A stretch of DNA of 64,000 bases from Haemaphysalis longicornis (GCA_013339765.2 CM023449.1:118672957-118736956); one strand, 5' to 3'. Shown: positions 1 to 10,538, counted from the stretch's first letter. Numbers and translations are program-made. Notes: a model not told the origin generated them from the sequence alone.

Positions 1-572
1 TTTAGTTCGTTGCAATATTTTTTGTAGCGCTCTTTTAGGTGGGTACTGAACGGTCGTTTCTTAGCTTTACGATAAAGCTTGTCCTTCTCGTGCAAGCGCT
101 CTAACAACGATGGTGTAATCCATGGGTTTTGCGGGCATGACTAATTTTTTCTACACAGGGCAGTTGATATGCTGCGGTGTATGCAATTGGTAATAATTGA
201 CTCAAATTCAGCATAGCAACTGTGTGCGTCTTTAAGACATGTTGCACTTGTCCTATTGGCGTTTTTTTGATTTCTTCGAGAAAAAGCTTTGTTTTTCAAA
301 TATAGATTTCGAAAATTTATTGGTTTATCGGTAATTACGACAGTTAAAACGAAGCGAAACTGAATAGTGATCAGTGATGATCGTACGTATGATTCAGGGG
401 TACAAAGTAAGTTCGTTAAAGCATGGTCAATGGCAGTTCTGGGATAATTGGAAGGACAGCGGGTTGGTATATTCACTAATGGCTGGAACCCATAACCTTG
501 AAAGCAATTTGTGTACTCGTCATGAGATGAGTTTTTGTCTAAGAGCTTAATGATAATATCAACTACTATCAC
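1..572 (-). pseudogene. LINE endonuclease/linker fragment (CR1/L2-like), runs off the left edge
   Basis: Remnant of the single long ORF of a non-LTR retrotransposon. Read on the minus strand, 572 down to 141 has the C-terminal part of an APE-type endonuclease: a PTR motif, then the conserved TAIDHALTN stretch that precedes the catalytic histidine in this family. It is followed by the basic linker that leads to the reverse transcriptase. The linker continues in another frame from about 130 down to 1 (NPWITPSLLERLHEKDKLYR), so there is a frameshift near 135. The RT would lie to the left of the window. Upstream of 572 nothing matches the endonuclease start, so the copy is decayed or truncated there. 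LINE origin is clear from the motif order; the clade is my inference. Confidence 0.75.
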
Positions 573-930
573 GGCATTTTTGGTTTCGTGCTAGAGCGTT
601 GAAAAAAGTTCACATCGAGTAATTCTAAGCAGTTTTTAAACTGAGGTTTTAGTGTCCTCTTTGATTCCGTTGTACGCCAATACTTCCTACAGGAAAGTCG
701 ACTTTATGTGACCGACCTCACCTAGAGAAGAAGAGGAGCAACGCGGCCTGATTGATTTCATTGAAGAAGCCATAATCAGAAGCCTGGACCAAGGCCTCTT
801 AATCTCGCAGTCCTCCCTACAACTTTTCCTCACTTTCCACCTGCGAATAAAATATTTTCTCTCTCTCTCTTGCTCTCTTTCTGTCTCTCTCTTTTTTTCT
901 ATCTTTCTCGCTCTCTTTTTCTCTCTCTCT
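573..930. repeat. Non-coding, ending in an imperfect (CT)n tract (859-931)
   Basis: No gene seen. 859-931 is an imperfect CTCTCT/TTTT pyrimidine tract. It abuts the tRNA-derived SINE-like block to the right and may be the simple-sequence tail of that minus-strand element. Confidence 0.6.
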
Positions 931-934
931 GACG

Positions 935-1300
935 ATGATGAACAATCGTTGGTGAATTGAAAGAAAAATACGCTTCCCGTGACCGGTATTCAACCGTAGT
1001 CCCTCGCGTTATGAAGCCGGCGGCCAGCAGATTGCCCCATTTCGACAGTTTTTCCAATGTCCTTCCGCGTTCGTGCGCATAGCAGTTACAACCGCATAAA
1101 ATCACACAAGCACCGCAGGATTCGAGCCTGTGCATTGTAGACCAGACAGAATTAGTGTCAGTCTTCTTACCCACTGGGCTACGACCATGAGTTAGTATCC
1201 GAGAGTCAAACGGCTAACTCCCTCGCCTGTAACGGCGTGGAGTACCTTAGGACCTCCTTAGTACCTGCGGAGTACATTAGGACCGGAGTACCTAGAGAAT
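935..1300 (-). mobile_element. tRNA-derived SINE-like element, possibly dimeric
   Basis: On the minus strand there is a pol III type promoter. The A-box-like TAGCCCAGTGGGTAAG lies at 1166-1181 and the B-box-like GGCTCGAATCC at about 1118-1128. A second tRNA-like stretch (about 970-1040) has a B-box-like GGTTGAATACC and an anticodon-loop-like TTCATAA. The 5' part (1185-1220, including ATCCGAGAGTCAAACGGC) recurs at about 50550-50580, and the second tRNA-like stretch recurs at about 19680-19757. That is what supports a repeat family rather than chance. I cannot say whether it is one dimeric element or two adjacent ones. Confidence 0.6.
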
Positions 1301-1333
1301 AATTAATGTGCAACTCACGGCTCAATCGAATGA

Positions 1334-1578
1334 ACCCGCCGCGGTGGCTCAGTGGCTAAGGCGTCGCGCTGCTGAGCCCAAGGTCGCGGGTTCGATCCGG
1401 CCACGGCGGCCGCTTTTCTTCTGATGGAGGCAAAAGCAAAAACCCCTGTGTACGAGATTTCGGCGCACGATAAAGATCCCCGGTGGTCAAAATTAATCGG
1501 GAGCCCTCCACTACGACGGCGGCCCTCATCGCCTGCGTTGCAATCGGCGCGTAAAACCCCACCATCAATCAATCAACA
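1334..1578 (+). mobile_element. tRNA-derived SINE (Ruka-like) with intact TSD
   Basis: Short interspersed element transcribed by RNA polymerase III and mobilised by a LINE. The A box TGGCTCAGTGG is at 1345-1355 and the B box GGTTCGATCC at 1389-1398. A conserved body follows (GCGCACGATAAAGATCCCC at about 1463) and the tail is a short (ATCA)n run. A perfect 10-bp target-site duplication, AATCGAATGA, flanks it at 1324-1333 and 1579-1588, fixing the ends and suggesting a fairly recent insertion. The second good copy is at 47253-47499 on the other strand, and older ones lie near 34.2 and 53.6 kb. The name Ruka-like is from memory of the tick SINE; the tRNA origin and TSD are seen directly. Confidence 0.88.
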
Positions 1579-1616
1579 AATCGAATGACGGTTGAGGCGC
1601 AAAACGGGTGTCACTC

Positions 1617-1716
1617 NNNNNNNNNNNNNNNNNNNNNNNNNNNNNNNNNNNNNNNNNNNNNNNNNNNNNNNNNNNNNNNNNNNNNNNNNNNNNNNNNNNN
1701 NNNNNNNNNNNNNNNN
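1617..1716. other. Assembly gap (100 N)
   Basis: Exactly 100 consecutive N, the usual placeholder for a gap of unknown size, so the true distance here is unknown. Confidence 0.99.
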
Positions 1717-2639
1717 TGCATTCGCGTTTCCGGGCAATGTGCACTAAGTTGCTGTGTGCGGATTCCTCACCTCGTGCAGGTGCTCGCGCAAGCGCACGTT
1801 AAAGGATTGCGATGTTTGCCCTACGTATTTGTGACCGCATGGTAGGTCTGCGATGCTATACAAACTTTTCCAGACGTCCGCCATAATCTGCACAATACAG
1901 TACATCAGGCAACTAAGCATAAAACACCAGTACTTAAAAATGAAACAGGACAGAAAAAATACAAAGGCAGTCTAGTTGTCTAGTTGGCTGAAACTATAAC
2001 GATCCCATCGGTTGTTTACCGAGTCAAAAAATATATTCCTTGTAAGTTGTTTTCCTACCCCGCTGCGCGAGTTTTTACGGTTGATTTCTCCGAAAAATTG
2101 GTGAGGTCTGGATACTTGTATAAAGCTTGGTAATCCTCCCTGACAATTCGGGAATACGATTGTTGAGTGGAGAGTTCAACGATGAGGCTTCAACTGACCA
2201 AATAATGCTAGCTCGTTTGAAGGCAACAGCACTACCATAAGGTGCTCGCTATGTGAATATGGCGATTTTAGGTCCTGGAATTGAACCTGCCGAACACGAA
2301 GCCATTTCTCCACAATGCGGTCACCTTCAGGACATCTTTTCATCGCCCCACCATTAGTTTTCGCCGCTATGAGGAGTGCTGGCCAACGTTACTTAGTTAA
2401 ATGCTGGCAGCTTACAGGTAGCTTACTGGACAACAGTGCATATTCATCGGAGGATGTGCAACCTTCACTTTCCGCATCACAAATTGTCACGCATGCGATT
2501 GTAACCGGCGCTGCGGCGCACACACTGCGCCTGTGAACGCGCTCGGCCACGGCGGAGCAACAGTGGGCTTGCAGCGCCACCGCTAACTTGCGGCAGCAGG
2601 CAGCAAGACGCCCCAATGCGAAGGCCGTAAGGGGAGTGC
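1717..2639. other. No gene recognised
   Basis: Non-coding by eye. A single B-box-like GGTTCAATTCC occurs on the minus strand near 2280, without a matching A box. Confidence 0.5.
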
Positions 2640-2647
2640 GGGAGGTG

Positions 2648-2810
2648 TTCATCTTGGTGGAAAACAAAAGCGCTCAAAAAACAGGGACGAAGGGAGAAGT
2701 ATGCAGCACGGCGCTTACGTCTTCCTTCGTCCCTGTTTTTTGAGCGCTTTTTTTTTTCCACCAAGATCAACACCTATCAACCAGCCCAACTTTCCGTTTT
2801 GCTGTAGCGA
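2648..2810. mobile_element. Hairpin-headed insertion, 163 bp, with 8-bp TSD
   Basis: Two near-perfect inverted arms (2651-2693 and 2724-2767, about 43 nt each) surround a 30-nt loop. A short unpaired tail follows, containing CAACCAGCCCAAC. GGGAGGTG is repeated at 2640-2647 and 2811-2818, consistent with a target-site duplication. The same architecture (inverted arms, then a CCAACTCGCCCAAC tail) recurs at 57665-57873. I do not recognise a coding function; a folded non-autonomous retroposon or foldback element fits best. Confidence 0.6.
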
Positions 2811-2818
2811 GGGAGGTG

Positions 2819-3844
2819 GACAGTCGAGCCCGGCCATGCAACCACCAATGTACAAATACCAGAAGGACACCTGTCACCATGGGAGCACCAGAAGATCGCA
2901 TTTACTGTTTCACCAAGTTTATTCACTCACTCACTCACGCACGAACCACGAAATAAATTGCGACCATACATACTCTACTGGATTAAAAGTAACCAAAACA
3001 TAAAACAAAATCAGCGAAAAAAAATTTGCAAAACTAGTTTCATGTACTTTTAACCAAAATGGGTGAGCCCAACACAGCACGCGTGGCATATATTAACACC
3101 TAGCAATGCAATGCGCTTTGTACACACATCCTAATAATGTGCAGTAAAACCGATGTCACAATGAGTCCACCATGAATAAGAAGTTTCCGAAGCTCAAGCT
3201 ATTCTTTCCTGGGATTCCTTTTCCATGAACATTTGGTTTCTAGTAGTGCTGCATAACAACAATAATTCAAGTGGACAACCTGTTCAGGTTTTCAGATGTT
3301 AAGCGCGGGGGCCGGCTATAAAACAAGGGAAAAAAAATTCTTTACCAGCAAAGGCTGCATAATGCCTTGGAGGTCCCTAAAAAAGATCAAGCTTGTTTGC
3401 CTGAACTACAGGTCATTTCCGCTCGCCTAACGGAGACTCAATTTTCCAATAGAAAAAAGTGTAGTTCCGCATTACGTTTCAGCTTTGTTAACACGAAAAA
3501 AATTAATTCCCTGCACGACATGGAAGAGAACAAAGCCTTGAACTGCTTGGTTGAATCTTGCGTAAACAACGCTGTATGACTTCTAATGAACGAGCCCCGA
3601 AAAACGGGGAGCAGTACTTTTTCGAAAATGCCAGAAAAACAGGCCCAAGAAATTGTTTCCATGACGGCAAAGAATGTGTGAAGGCTACAGCAAGTCTTTT
3701 TCATTTCTCGCTGTGTCCTCCCTGGATGCGTTTTCTTGTCGTATATTCAAGAAAACGTCTATGGGGCTCAAAAACTCAAACACCGGTGCCAAACATCTAC
3801 GCACACAAATTGTTTTTTTTTGTGTCAGGGCTTGGCATCCACTT
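2819..3844. other. No gene recognised
   Basis: Non-coding by eye. (CACT)n-like repeats occur at about 2922-2938. The LTR element begins at 3845. Confidence 0.5.
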
Positions 3845-4710
3845 TGTGATGACTGGCGTCCCACGAGTGAGGAAAAACCCGGACGATGGCGCAGAGCAGG
3901 TGCCTCGAGAAGAAAAAGAAGATGGTGACCGGGCCAATTTCCCTTAGAGGGTGTGAGCCAGGAGGGGAGTATCATCATCATGGAGGGCTGGCCTGGGAAG
4001 CGGAGCGAGTGGCGGAGGTTCCGCAGGGCAGCTGGACCAAAACGACCGGCAGGTGATTCGAAGCTTTCGTGGCTTTCGAGGTTGCAGGTTTGTGGTCGCT
4101 CGAACGGGGTGATGTCCACGGGCCTGTGACACGGAAGACCGGCGTCGCCGTTCGGAAAGCTGTTAGATCGCCGCTACGTCCGTGGGAGCCGCAGTTCCGA
4201 GGCAAGACCTCGCGAGCGGAGCCAATTCCAATTTCAATTCTATCTTCCCGCCCTTCCCCGTCAGAAGAAAAAAGAAAAAAAATGTGGGGAACGAGACCTG
4301 CTCCAGCTAGGCTATGGCAGGTTTAAAGCCAATATAAAATAAACAAATACGGCGAAAAGCCAAACAAACATTTTTAAGAAAAAGCCAATTTGAGCCACTG
4401 GCGCGTGACTCAGCGGAACCGCGACCGGTCCGCTGTCTTCCAAAACCCTGCGGCGAGGACATCGACGCCGTGGTGACAGAGCGCCATCACTGTGGGACAG
4501 TGCCGTGAGGGTGGCGCTGTCAATTTTTCCCGCTTCTGTACCGAACTCTAGTGGGTCGAACCTGTTTGTATTTTTTTATTTCGCTTGTGTGCGCGTTCCG
4601 TCCCCAATATATTCAGTGTTGAGTTATCTGTTCAAAACCATGGCGTCAATTTCCTTGTGATCTTCCTCCGCGAGTCACACACCCGTCTGCTTAACTCCAA
4701 CGTCCTCACA
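3845..4710 (+). repeat. 5' LTR (866 bp, carries an insertion)
   Basis: Matches the 3' LTR at 7368-8056 throughout except for a block of about 170 bp (4225-4391) that the 3' LTR lacks. Ends are TGTGATG and CCTCACA. An AATATATTCAG stretch near 4604 is a possible AT-rich promoter or poly(A)-region element, shared by both LTRs. Confidence 0.9.
4225..4391. mobile_element. 167-bp insertion inside the 5' LTR
   Basis: This block interrupts the 5' LTR. GAGCCA occurs once in the 3' LTR at the matching point but twice here (4219-4224 and 4392-4397), as for a 6-bp target-site duplication. The insert ends in A-rich sequence (AATAAACAAATA, AAACAAACA), suggesting a small retroposed sequence. The family is not recognised. 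Confidence 0.65.
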
Positions 4711-4714
4711 ATTT

Positions 4715-4732
4715 TGGCGTCCGCGACAGGAC
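4715..4732 (+). promoter_or_regulatory. Primer-binding site of the LTR element
   Basis: TGGCGTCCGCGACAGGAC begins four bases after the 5' LTR. It starts with TGG, complementary to the CCA end of a tRNA, as is standard for the minus-strand primer site. I do not assign the tRNA. Confidence 0.75.
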
Positions 4733-4788
4733 ATTGCTCTACTTCCATCTGAAGAGCTTAAGCAGGCAAGTGGGTGTGACGAACGAGG

Positions 4789-7071
4789 ATGGATCTCAAG
4801 AAGTTGATGCTCATCGGCAAAGAATTAGGGCTGTCAGGTCAGGATCTCAGAGAATGGATCGACGCTGAACGCGCGAAAGAAAGAGAGAAGCGTGCGACCG
4901 AACGCCAATCGGCTAAGGAAGCCGCAAGGCTAGCACAGCAGACGGAGACCGAGACCCGAGCTCGAATTGAAGCTGAACTTGCCATGCTAGAACTGAGGCT
5001 ACAACTTCAGGAGAGGTCGCAGGGTTCCAACGCGAGTTCGGACGCCATGGGAAGTGACACCGCGACTAATGCGGCACAAAGCTTCCGCAGCCCTCACGTG
5101 TTAATTCCCCCTTTTAATGAGGAACGAGACAAGCTCGACGCTTATATACAGCGGTTCGAGAGAGTGGCAACAAGCCAAGGTTGGCCTTCGGACAAGTGGG
5201 CGCTCTCATTACACTTGTGCCTTACAGGTGAGGCGCTCAGTGCCGTTGTCCGCATGTCGTCCGACGATGGAATGGACTACACGAAACGTAAGACCCTTTT
5301 ACAGACGTTCAGGTACACCGAAGAAGGGTACCGGTGCAAGTTTAGGGAATCCAGGTTGCAGAACTCAGAAACAGGTCCTCAGTTTGTTGGTCGTCTTATC
5401 GGCTACTTCGACAGCTGGCAGGAAATGGGGAAAACGGAGCAGTCCAACTCCGCGCTCCGAGACAAAATAGTGTCCCAGCAATTCCTGAGCCCATGCGACG
5501 AGAAGCTCGCCATTTTCCTAAACGAAAGGGGCTGCAAGACCCTGGACCAGCTTGCTGAGACGGCTGACCAACACCTCGAAGTTCAAGGCTTAGTCAACCT
5601 GGGCAGAGAAAGGGAAGAAAAGAAAGACAGTGGCAAGCCAGCTGGACTTCCCCGGGCTCCTGATCATCAGGAGCACGAGGTCAAGCTTCGTTGCCTTTTA
5701 TGTAACAAGCCAGGCCATCGTCCGTCTGACTGTTGGGCGAAGTCGCGGGGTTCCAGCCAGCCCAGCAAGAAGAACGCCTTCTGCCTGAGGGGCTCCAAGC
5801 AAGGACACCGATACCAGGCTGAAGCTTGCTGCAACCTGCAAGAGAACGTGAGACAGGTACCCTCCGCAATGACCGGACCCAAAAACTCTCGAGTAGAGGC
5901 ATCCAGCAAGTCTCGACGACGCCAAGCTGTGCCAGTGTCTCCAGCAAGCAGTACGCTGACAACCGAGCTGGAGAGGATGCCAACGTCGGGAGGACTTCTG
6001 GAAGGCGAACCCGTGGTCGTCCTGCGAGACACTGGCTGTAATACGGTCATCGTGAACCGCTCTTTTGTGTCTGACACCAAGCTTATAGGAGGCATGAGCA
6101 CCGTCCACCTAATAAATCGAACGTGTCTGCCCCTACCGGAGGCTGACGTGGAAATCGATTCCCCCTTCTTCTCAGGCAGCGTACTAGCGTCCTGCATGGA
6201 CAACCCCCTGAGCGACGTCATTATAGGGAACATTGAGGGGACTGGTGATTCTAATACGAAAGACAATTGGAACATCAGACGAGAGGAGCCTCACGAAAAG
6301 GAAGCAGTGATTGCAAGCACGGTGCTTGGACAAGGCAGCGTCCGCGTTCCAGAAGACCTGTGTGGTCGGAACCTGCCATCGTCTTCCCCAGCTGCAGCGG
6401 GGTTGAAGACCGACATGCGCGCCAACCCAGCAAAAAGCGAGGCTCCGAGCACAATGCCGCAGGTACCTGCCGTTGCTGACAGCCCCTGCACTATCACCTC
6501 TGCTGACTTATGTGCGCTACAGGAGCAAGACCCTTCTCTCCGATGGTTTTTCGGCGAAGTCGGCAGAAAGGTCAAATTCAACGAAGCGGTGATCGAGTTC
6601 GTGAAGCAAGCCGGTATTCTTTATCGACGGCATCAGTTGCCCCCCGGAAAAAGAAGAAAGAAACTCGTCGTCCCCCAGGAACAAGGAGGCTTCTTCTTGG
6701 ACAAGGCCCATCAAGGAACCCTCGGCAGTCACAGGGGTATCAGGCGAACCATGGAGCGTGTCTGCAAAGACTTCTACTGGCCTGAGATGCAATCTGACAC
6801 TGCACGCTTCGTAAAGTTGTGTCGCATGTGTCAGATGGCTGCGCCTAAGCACACAGTAGCCACGAGAGATCGTGGCGGAGATCGAGGCATTTCGGCGTGT
6901 TGCCATCAATCCGGTCGTCCACCTCTTGCCCAGCGCCTAGAAGAGAAACCCCTCCACAGGGTTCAAGATGCCACACGCACCCAACGACGAAGTTGCGGGT
7001 GTGTCATTCCCTCTAACCCCTGCTTTATTATTACCGACTGCTCGTGCCGATTAACCTTTCCAAGCCACTGA
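4789..7071 (+). CDS. Gag-protease-integrase zinc finger polyprotein (760 aa), no RT
   Basis: Retrotransposon polyprotein with an uninterrupted frame. Residues 1-80 are charged and probably coiled coil (KEREKRATERQ region). About 100-265 is Gag, with a SCAN-like helical segment at 173-265 as in Gmr1-like gypsy Gags. A CX2CX4HX4C zinc knuckle is at about 301-314 (CLLCNKPGHRPSDC), and a degraded second one follows. The retropepsin active site DTG is at 414-416. After a low-complexity stretch comes the integrase N-terminal zinc finger: H641, H648, C678, C681, with FYWPEM between. The frame then ends in about 60 unrecognised residues. No RT motifs, RNase H or DDE core are present. In most gypsy elements RT-RH lies between protease and integrase; in Gmr1-like elements integrase comes first. 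The layout is therefore either an in-frame deletion or a 3'-truncated Gmr1-like order. The start is the first Met after the primer site. Confidence 0.88.
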   Translation: MDLKKLMLIGKELGLSGQDLREWIDAERAKEREKRATERQSAKEAARLAQQTETETRARIEAELAMLELRLQLQERSQGSNASSDAMGSDTATNAAQSFRSPHVLIPPFNEERDKLDAYIQRFERVATSQGWPSDKWALSLHLCLTGEALSAVVRMSSDDGMDYTKRKTLLQTFRYTEEGYRCKFRESRLQNSETGPQFVGRLIGYFDSWQEMGKTEQSNSALRDKIVSQQFLSPCDEKLAIFLNERGCKTLDQLAETADQHLEVQGLVNLGREREEKKDSGKPAGLPRAPDHQEHEVKLRCLLCNKPGHRPSDCWAKSRGSSQPSKKNAFCLRGSKQGHRYQAEACCNLQENVRQVPSAMTGPKNSRVEASSKSRRRQAVPVSPASSTLTTELERMPTSGGLLEGEPVVVLRDTGCNTVIVNRSFVSDTKLIGGMSTVHLINRTCLPLPEADVEIDSPFFSGSVLASCMDNPLSDVIIGNIEGTGDSNTKDNWNIRREEPHEKEAVIASTVLGQGSVRVPEDLCGRNLPSSSPAAAGLKTDMRANPAKSEAPSTMPQVPAVADSPCTITSADLCALQEQDPSLRWFFGEVGRKVKFNEAVIEFVKQAGILYRRHQLPPGKRRKKLVVPQEQGGFFLDKAHQGTLGSHRGIRRTMERVCKDFYWPEMQSDTARFVKLCRMCQMAAPKHTVATRDRGGDRGISACCHQSGRPPLAQRLEEKPLHRVQDATRTQRRSCGCVIPSNPCFIITDCSCRLTFPSH

Positions 7072-7367
7072 CAGAGTAGGCACGGGAGAGGGCACCTTTG
7101 TCCGACTTTTTTTTAAGCGGGCAGTTTATTCTATAGAGTGGATTTAAGAGTGGCAAATGCTGTTTCTTTTGTTGGTTTCCCTTCCATTGAGTTAGAGACC
7201 GTATTGTACTGTTTCGGACTGTACTCTTGTGCTGGTGCTAGTGGTGCTTGAACGTCTGACACGACAGAACGTGCTTCAGCGCCATACGTCTCGTCGCGGC
7301 CATGAGCGAACGTTTTTGTACGCCGAGTTTTGTTTCCCCAAACAAACCTCTCGACCAGGGCGGTGAA
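7072..7367 (+). other. 3' non-coding internal region of the LTR element
   Basis: Lies between the polyprotein stop and the 3' LTR. No coding similarity and no convincing polypurine tract is visible just before 7368, which may be another defect. Confidence 0.6.
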
Positions 7368-8056
7368 TGTGATGACTGGCGTCCCATGAGTCGGGAAAAA
7401 CCCGGACGATGGCGCAGAGCAGGTGCCTCGAGAAGAAGATGGTGACCGGGCCAATTTCCCTTAGAGGGTGTGTGCCAGGAGGGGAGTATCATCATCATGG
7501 AGGGCTGGCCTGGGAAGCGGAGCGAGCGGCGGAGGTTCCGCACGGCAGCTGGACCAAAACGACCGGCAGGCGGTTCGAGGCTTTAGTGGCTTTCGAGGTT
7601 CGAGGTTCGTGGTCGCTCCAGCGGGGTGGTGTCCACGGGCCTGTGACACGGAAGACCGGCGTCGCCGTTCGGGAAGCTGTGAGATCGCCGCGACGTCCCT
7701 GGGAGCCGCAGTTCCGAGGCAAGACCTCGCGAGCGGAGCCAGTGGTGCGTGACTCAGTGGAACCGCGACCGGTCCGCAATCTTCCAAAACCCTGCGTCGA
7801 GGACGTCGACGCCGTGGTGACAGAGTGCCATCACTGTGGGACAGAGCCGTGAGCGTGGCATTGTCAATTTTTCCCGCTTCTCTCCCGTACTTTAGTGGGT
7901 CGGACCTGTTTGTATTTTTTTTTATTTCCCTTGTGTGCGCGTTCCGTCCCCAATATATTCAGTGTTGTGTTATCTGTTCAAGACCATGGCGTCAATTTCT
8001 TTGTGATCTTCCTCCGCGAGTCACACACCCGTCTGCTTAACTCCAGCGTCCTCACA
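7368..8056 (+). repeat. 3' LTR (689 bp)
   Basis: Near-identical in layout to the 5' LTR but without its 167-bp insertion. Opens TGTGATG and ends CTCACA; this copy gives the ancestral LTR length. Confidence 0.9.
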
Positions 8057-10535
8057 CAATTGCATATTTGCATTTCTATGACCTCTGATAAACATGCCTA
8101 AATTAGGAGTTCGCAAGGGAGTGACCAGCAAATACATAACCAAAAGTTTGCAAAGAAACAGGCTTCGCCACGCAATATGAATTTCCGTGGATGAACGTAA
8201 CGAAGCGTATTTTCCAACTGGACCATAAAAAAGTTTCACAACCCTTTTCTCCTAAGCTATCCGCGTTCCGGTGAAGGCATTGCAGCGGCTGCAGCTTTTA
8301 TGATCTTGAAGCCACCCGAAGAAAACACCTAAACTTGACCTAGCCTTTCAGCTAAATTCGTTTTACTGCGAAGCGATATATGTCTAGCCCCCTACAGCCC
8401 ACCCTACTCCCCTTAGTTTTCACTTTCGTGGAGCCGCTTTACACAGCACCATTCTTTCTGACCTCACCACCGCTGAACCCTCCTTCTCAACTTTTATGGC
8501 TATTGCCACCTGTGCTGACTCTTGAACGAGTTGCGCAATCGGCTGATAGCGGCGGTTGCGCCGTTATCACATGATTGCGGAGAATCAGCAGAACCGCGAA
8601 CGGGCGTGAGAATGACGGTAATCTGCTACCGCCTGATATGTAGCCATGCCGTAGCCACCTCAAATTTTATCTTGTCAATTAACGGCGAATCCCTCCCAGA
8701 CGGAGCGCAAATTGTCCGCTTTGAACAGCGACGTGAACCCGTAATTCCTTAGCTCGAAAAGCTTTTTGGGTGTCATTTTCGCCATTGTATTTCACGCCTA
8801 AGCACTCACCTATCACCGGTTGCCGATTCAAGTGTAGACGAGTTGAAGGTAATGAAGGGGGCGTGCAAGCACAGTTAGGCTTCACGCCGTAACGATGACA
8901 TGCCTGTAGTGCTGGGGGGAGATATAAACACGGAAGTCTCACGGCTCAATGTGGACTGTCAGTTTCTTCCGTCGTAGAGTGGTTTGGATTTCGGTCTGTG
9001 TGTTACACAGGAAGTAAGATATCTACGACGCCGGAGGGAAACGGGCATCCCCATCTTTGTGCGCTAAAATAAAGCTCCAGTCTTTCTAGGGTTTCAATCG
9101 GTGTGAAACCGAAGCAAGTCATTCGTTCGGAGCAGGAACAGTGGTATTCAAGGAGCGTCGGTACGAAAAAAAAAGCTAGAATGGGTGCGAAAACAGCGGC
9201 AACCCGCTGACGGCGCCGCTGCACCTGCAAGTACTAGCCTGCACAGTAGCTGCGAATTACTCTGATTTGAACAGCACCTTTTGCCTGCTTTTAACGGCGG
9301 CGTGACCCGTTATTTCCTGTTCAGCTTGAAGGGCGCTGGAGCTACATTTCATTCCTGTCTTTTACTTCTAAGCGCATGCACATAACCGATCGGCGGTTTA
9401 GCGTGCACGTGTGGAGAAGGAGGGTGGGGAGTGAGTGCGCGCAGCTATAGGTTTCATGCCTTCACTGAGTTCATGTATGTTATGCTTGTAGGGGGATTAA
9501 ACGTTCACATGAAAAGGTTCAATGCTAACTGTCCTGTGTCCTCAGAGGTTGAGCAGATTTGGTTGGTGTGTACACAGATATCAGATGCCTACGACGGGGG
9601 AGTGAAACAGACAGTCCATGTTTGTCCCAGAGAATAAAGGTCGAGTCCTTCAAAGTTTCACCGAACTCATTAGATGAGAAGTATGCTCAAAAGCAAATTG
9701 CAAAGAAGCGTTTTTGTTTCGCGCACTCCGTGGACTGCTTCTATCGTGAAGGTCATTCTTTTTTCACCGAGTGATGGGAAACTAATTTTTTTTACACTTA
9801 ACCGCTTTTGTGCTGGCAAAAGTGATCGGGGAACCCGTGATAAACTATGTTTATTCGGGTTAAATATCAAAGAATTTGCACATTCAACATAAACTCCCGT
9901 CATACTTATGCAGTGCCCGCTTGTTGGGTTGGACTTTATGCTAAGGCGTGCCTTATTGCAATTAGCTGTTCCAACATAAAAGCACACCTAGTTATATGCA
10001 GCACTTTAGTCGCCTGCATTTCGGCATTGCGAGCGTGTTCTGCATAAAGCCAACCTTGAAACATGTACCACATGTACGAGCCATGCAGCGAAGCTACCCT
10101 TTTACATACCAAGCAAGGTTTAGAAGGAGAAAAGGGTTTAGGGAAGAGTTTTGGAAGGGCTTAGTGGACCTTTGAAATGGCCTAACGGATCCCAGCGTTC
10201 CGCTGACTCCTTGTGAGAACCATTGATAATGTGGAAGGCCCTGTGTACGCAGCCAGTGCTCTTGGTGTTCGTACATGTCCTTCATCTGTACCCTATCATG
10301 AACTGTACCTTCGGTGGTACGCTACCATATGTGCTCCCGACTATCATCTGTGGAAATCACAACAATCCCTATCAGCATCATCATCGATAAACCAAAGTCA
10401 GCATCATCCTTTGGAGTTCTCCCATGGCTCGAGTGTCCGAATGAAAGGTGGCCCCAACTCTCGAGATCGACAATGTATGATGAATGCAAATGCATATTGA
10501 AGGAATTATATCAGATGAATTATTGTGGCAGTAAG

Positions 10536-10538
<3 letters not shown>
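8057..10538. other. No gene recognised
   Basis: Short chance frames only. A weak resemblance between about 8720-8760 and 9300-9345 (GTGA.CCCGTTATT.CCT.-like) may be two old copies of a short repeat. Confidence 0.5.

Larger units (their letters stand above)
3845..8056 (+). mobile_element. Ty3/gypsy-type LTR retrotransposon lacking RT (non-autonomous derivative)
   Basis: The element is bounded by two related LTRs (3845-4710 and 7368-8056), each opening TGTGATG and closing TCACA, the expected TG..CA with a short inverted repeat. A primer-binding site follows the 5' LTR. The single long frame encodes Gag, a zinc knuckle, a protease motif and the integrase zinc finger. Reverse transcriptase, RNase H and the integrase catalytic core are absent, so movement would need enzymes from another element. 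The first ~390 bp of the two LTRs differ at about 20 positions by eye, so the insertion is not very young. No target-site duplication is visible (ACTT before, CAAT after). Confidence 0.9.

Noticed and set aside
2270..2310. B-box-like GGTTCAATTCC (minus strand), also similar single motifs near 25147 and 27690
   Set aside because: No A box at tRNA spacing and no cloverleaf; not called as tRNA or SINE.
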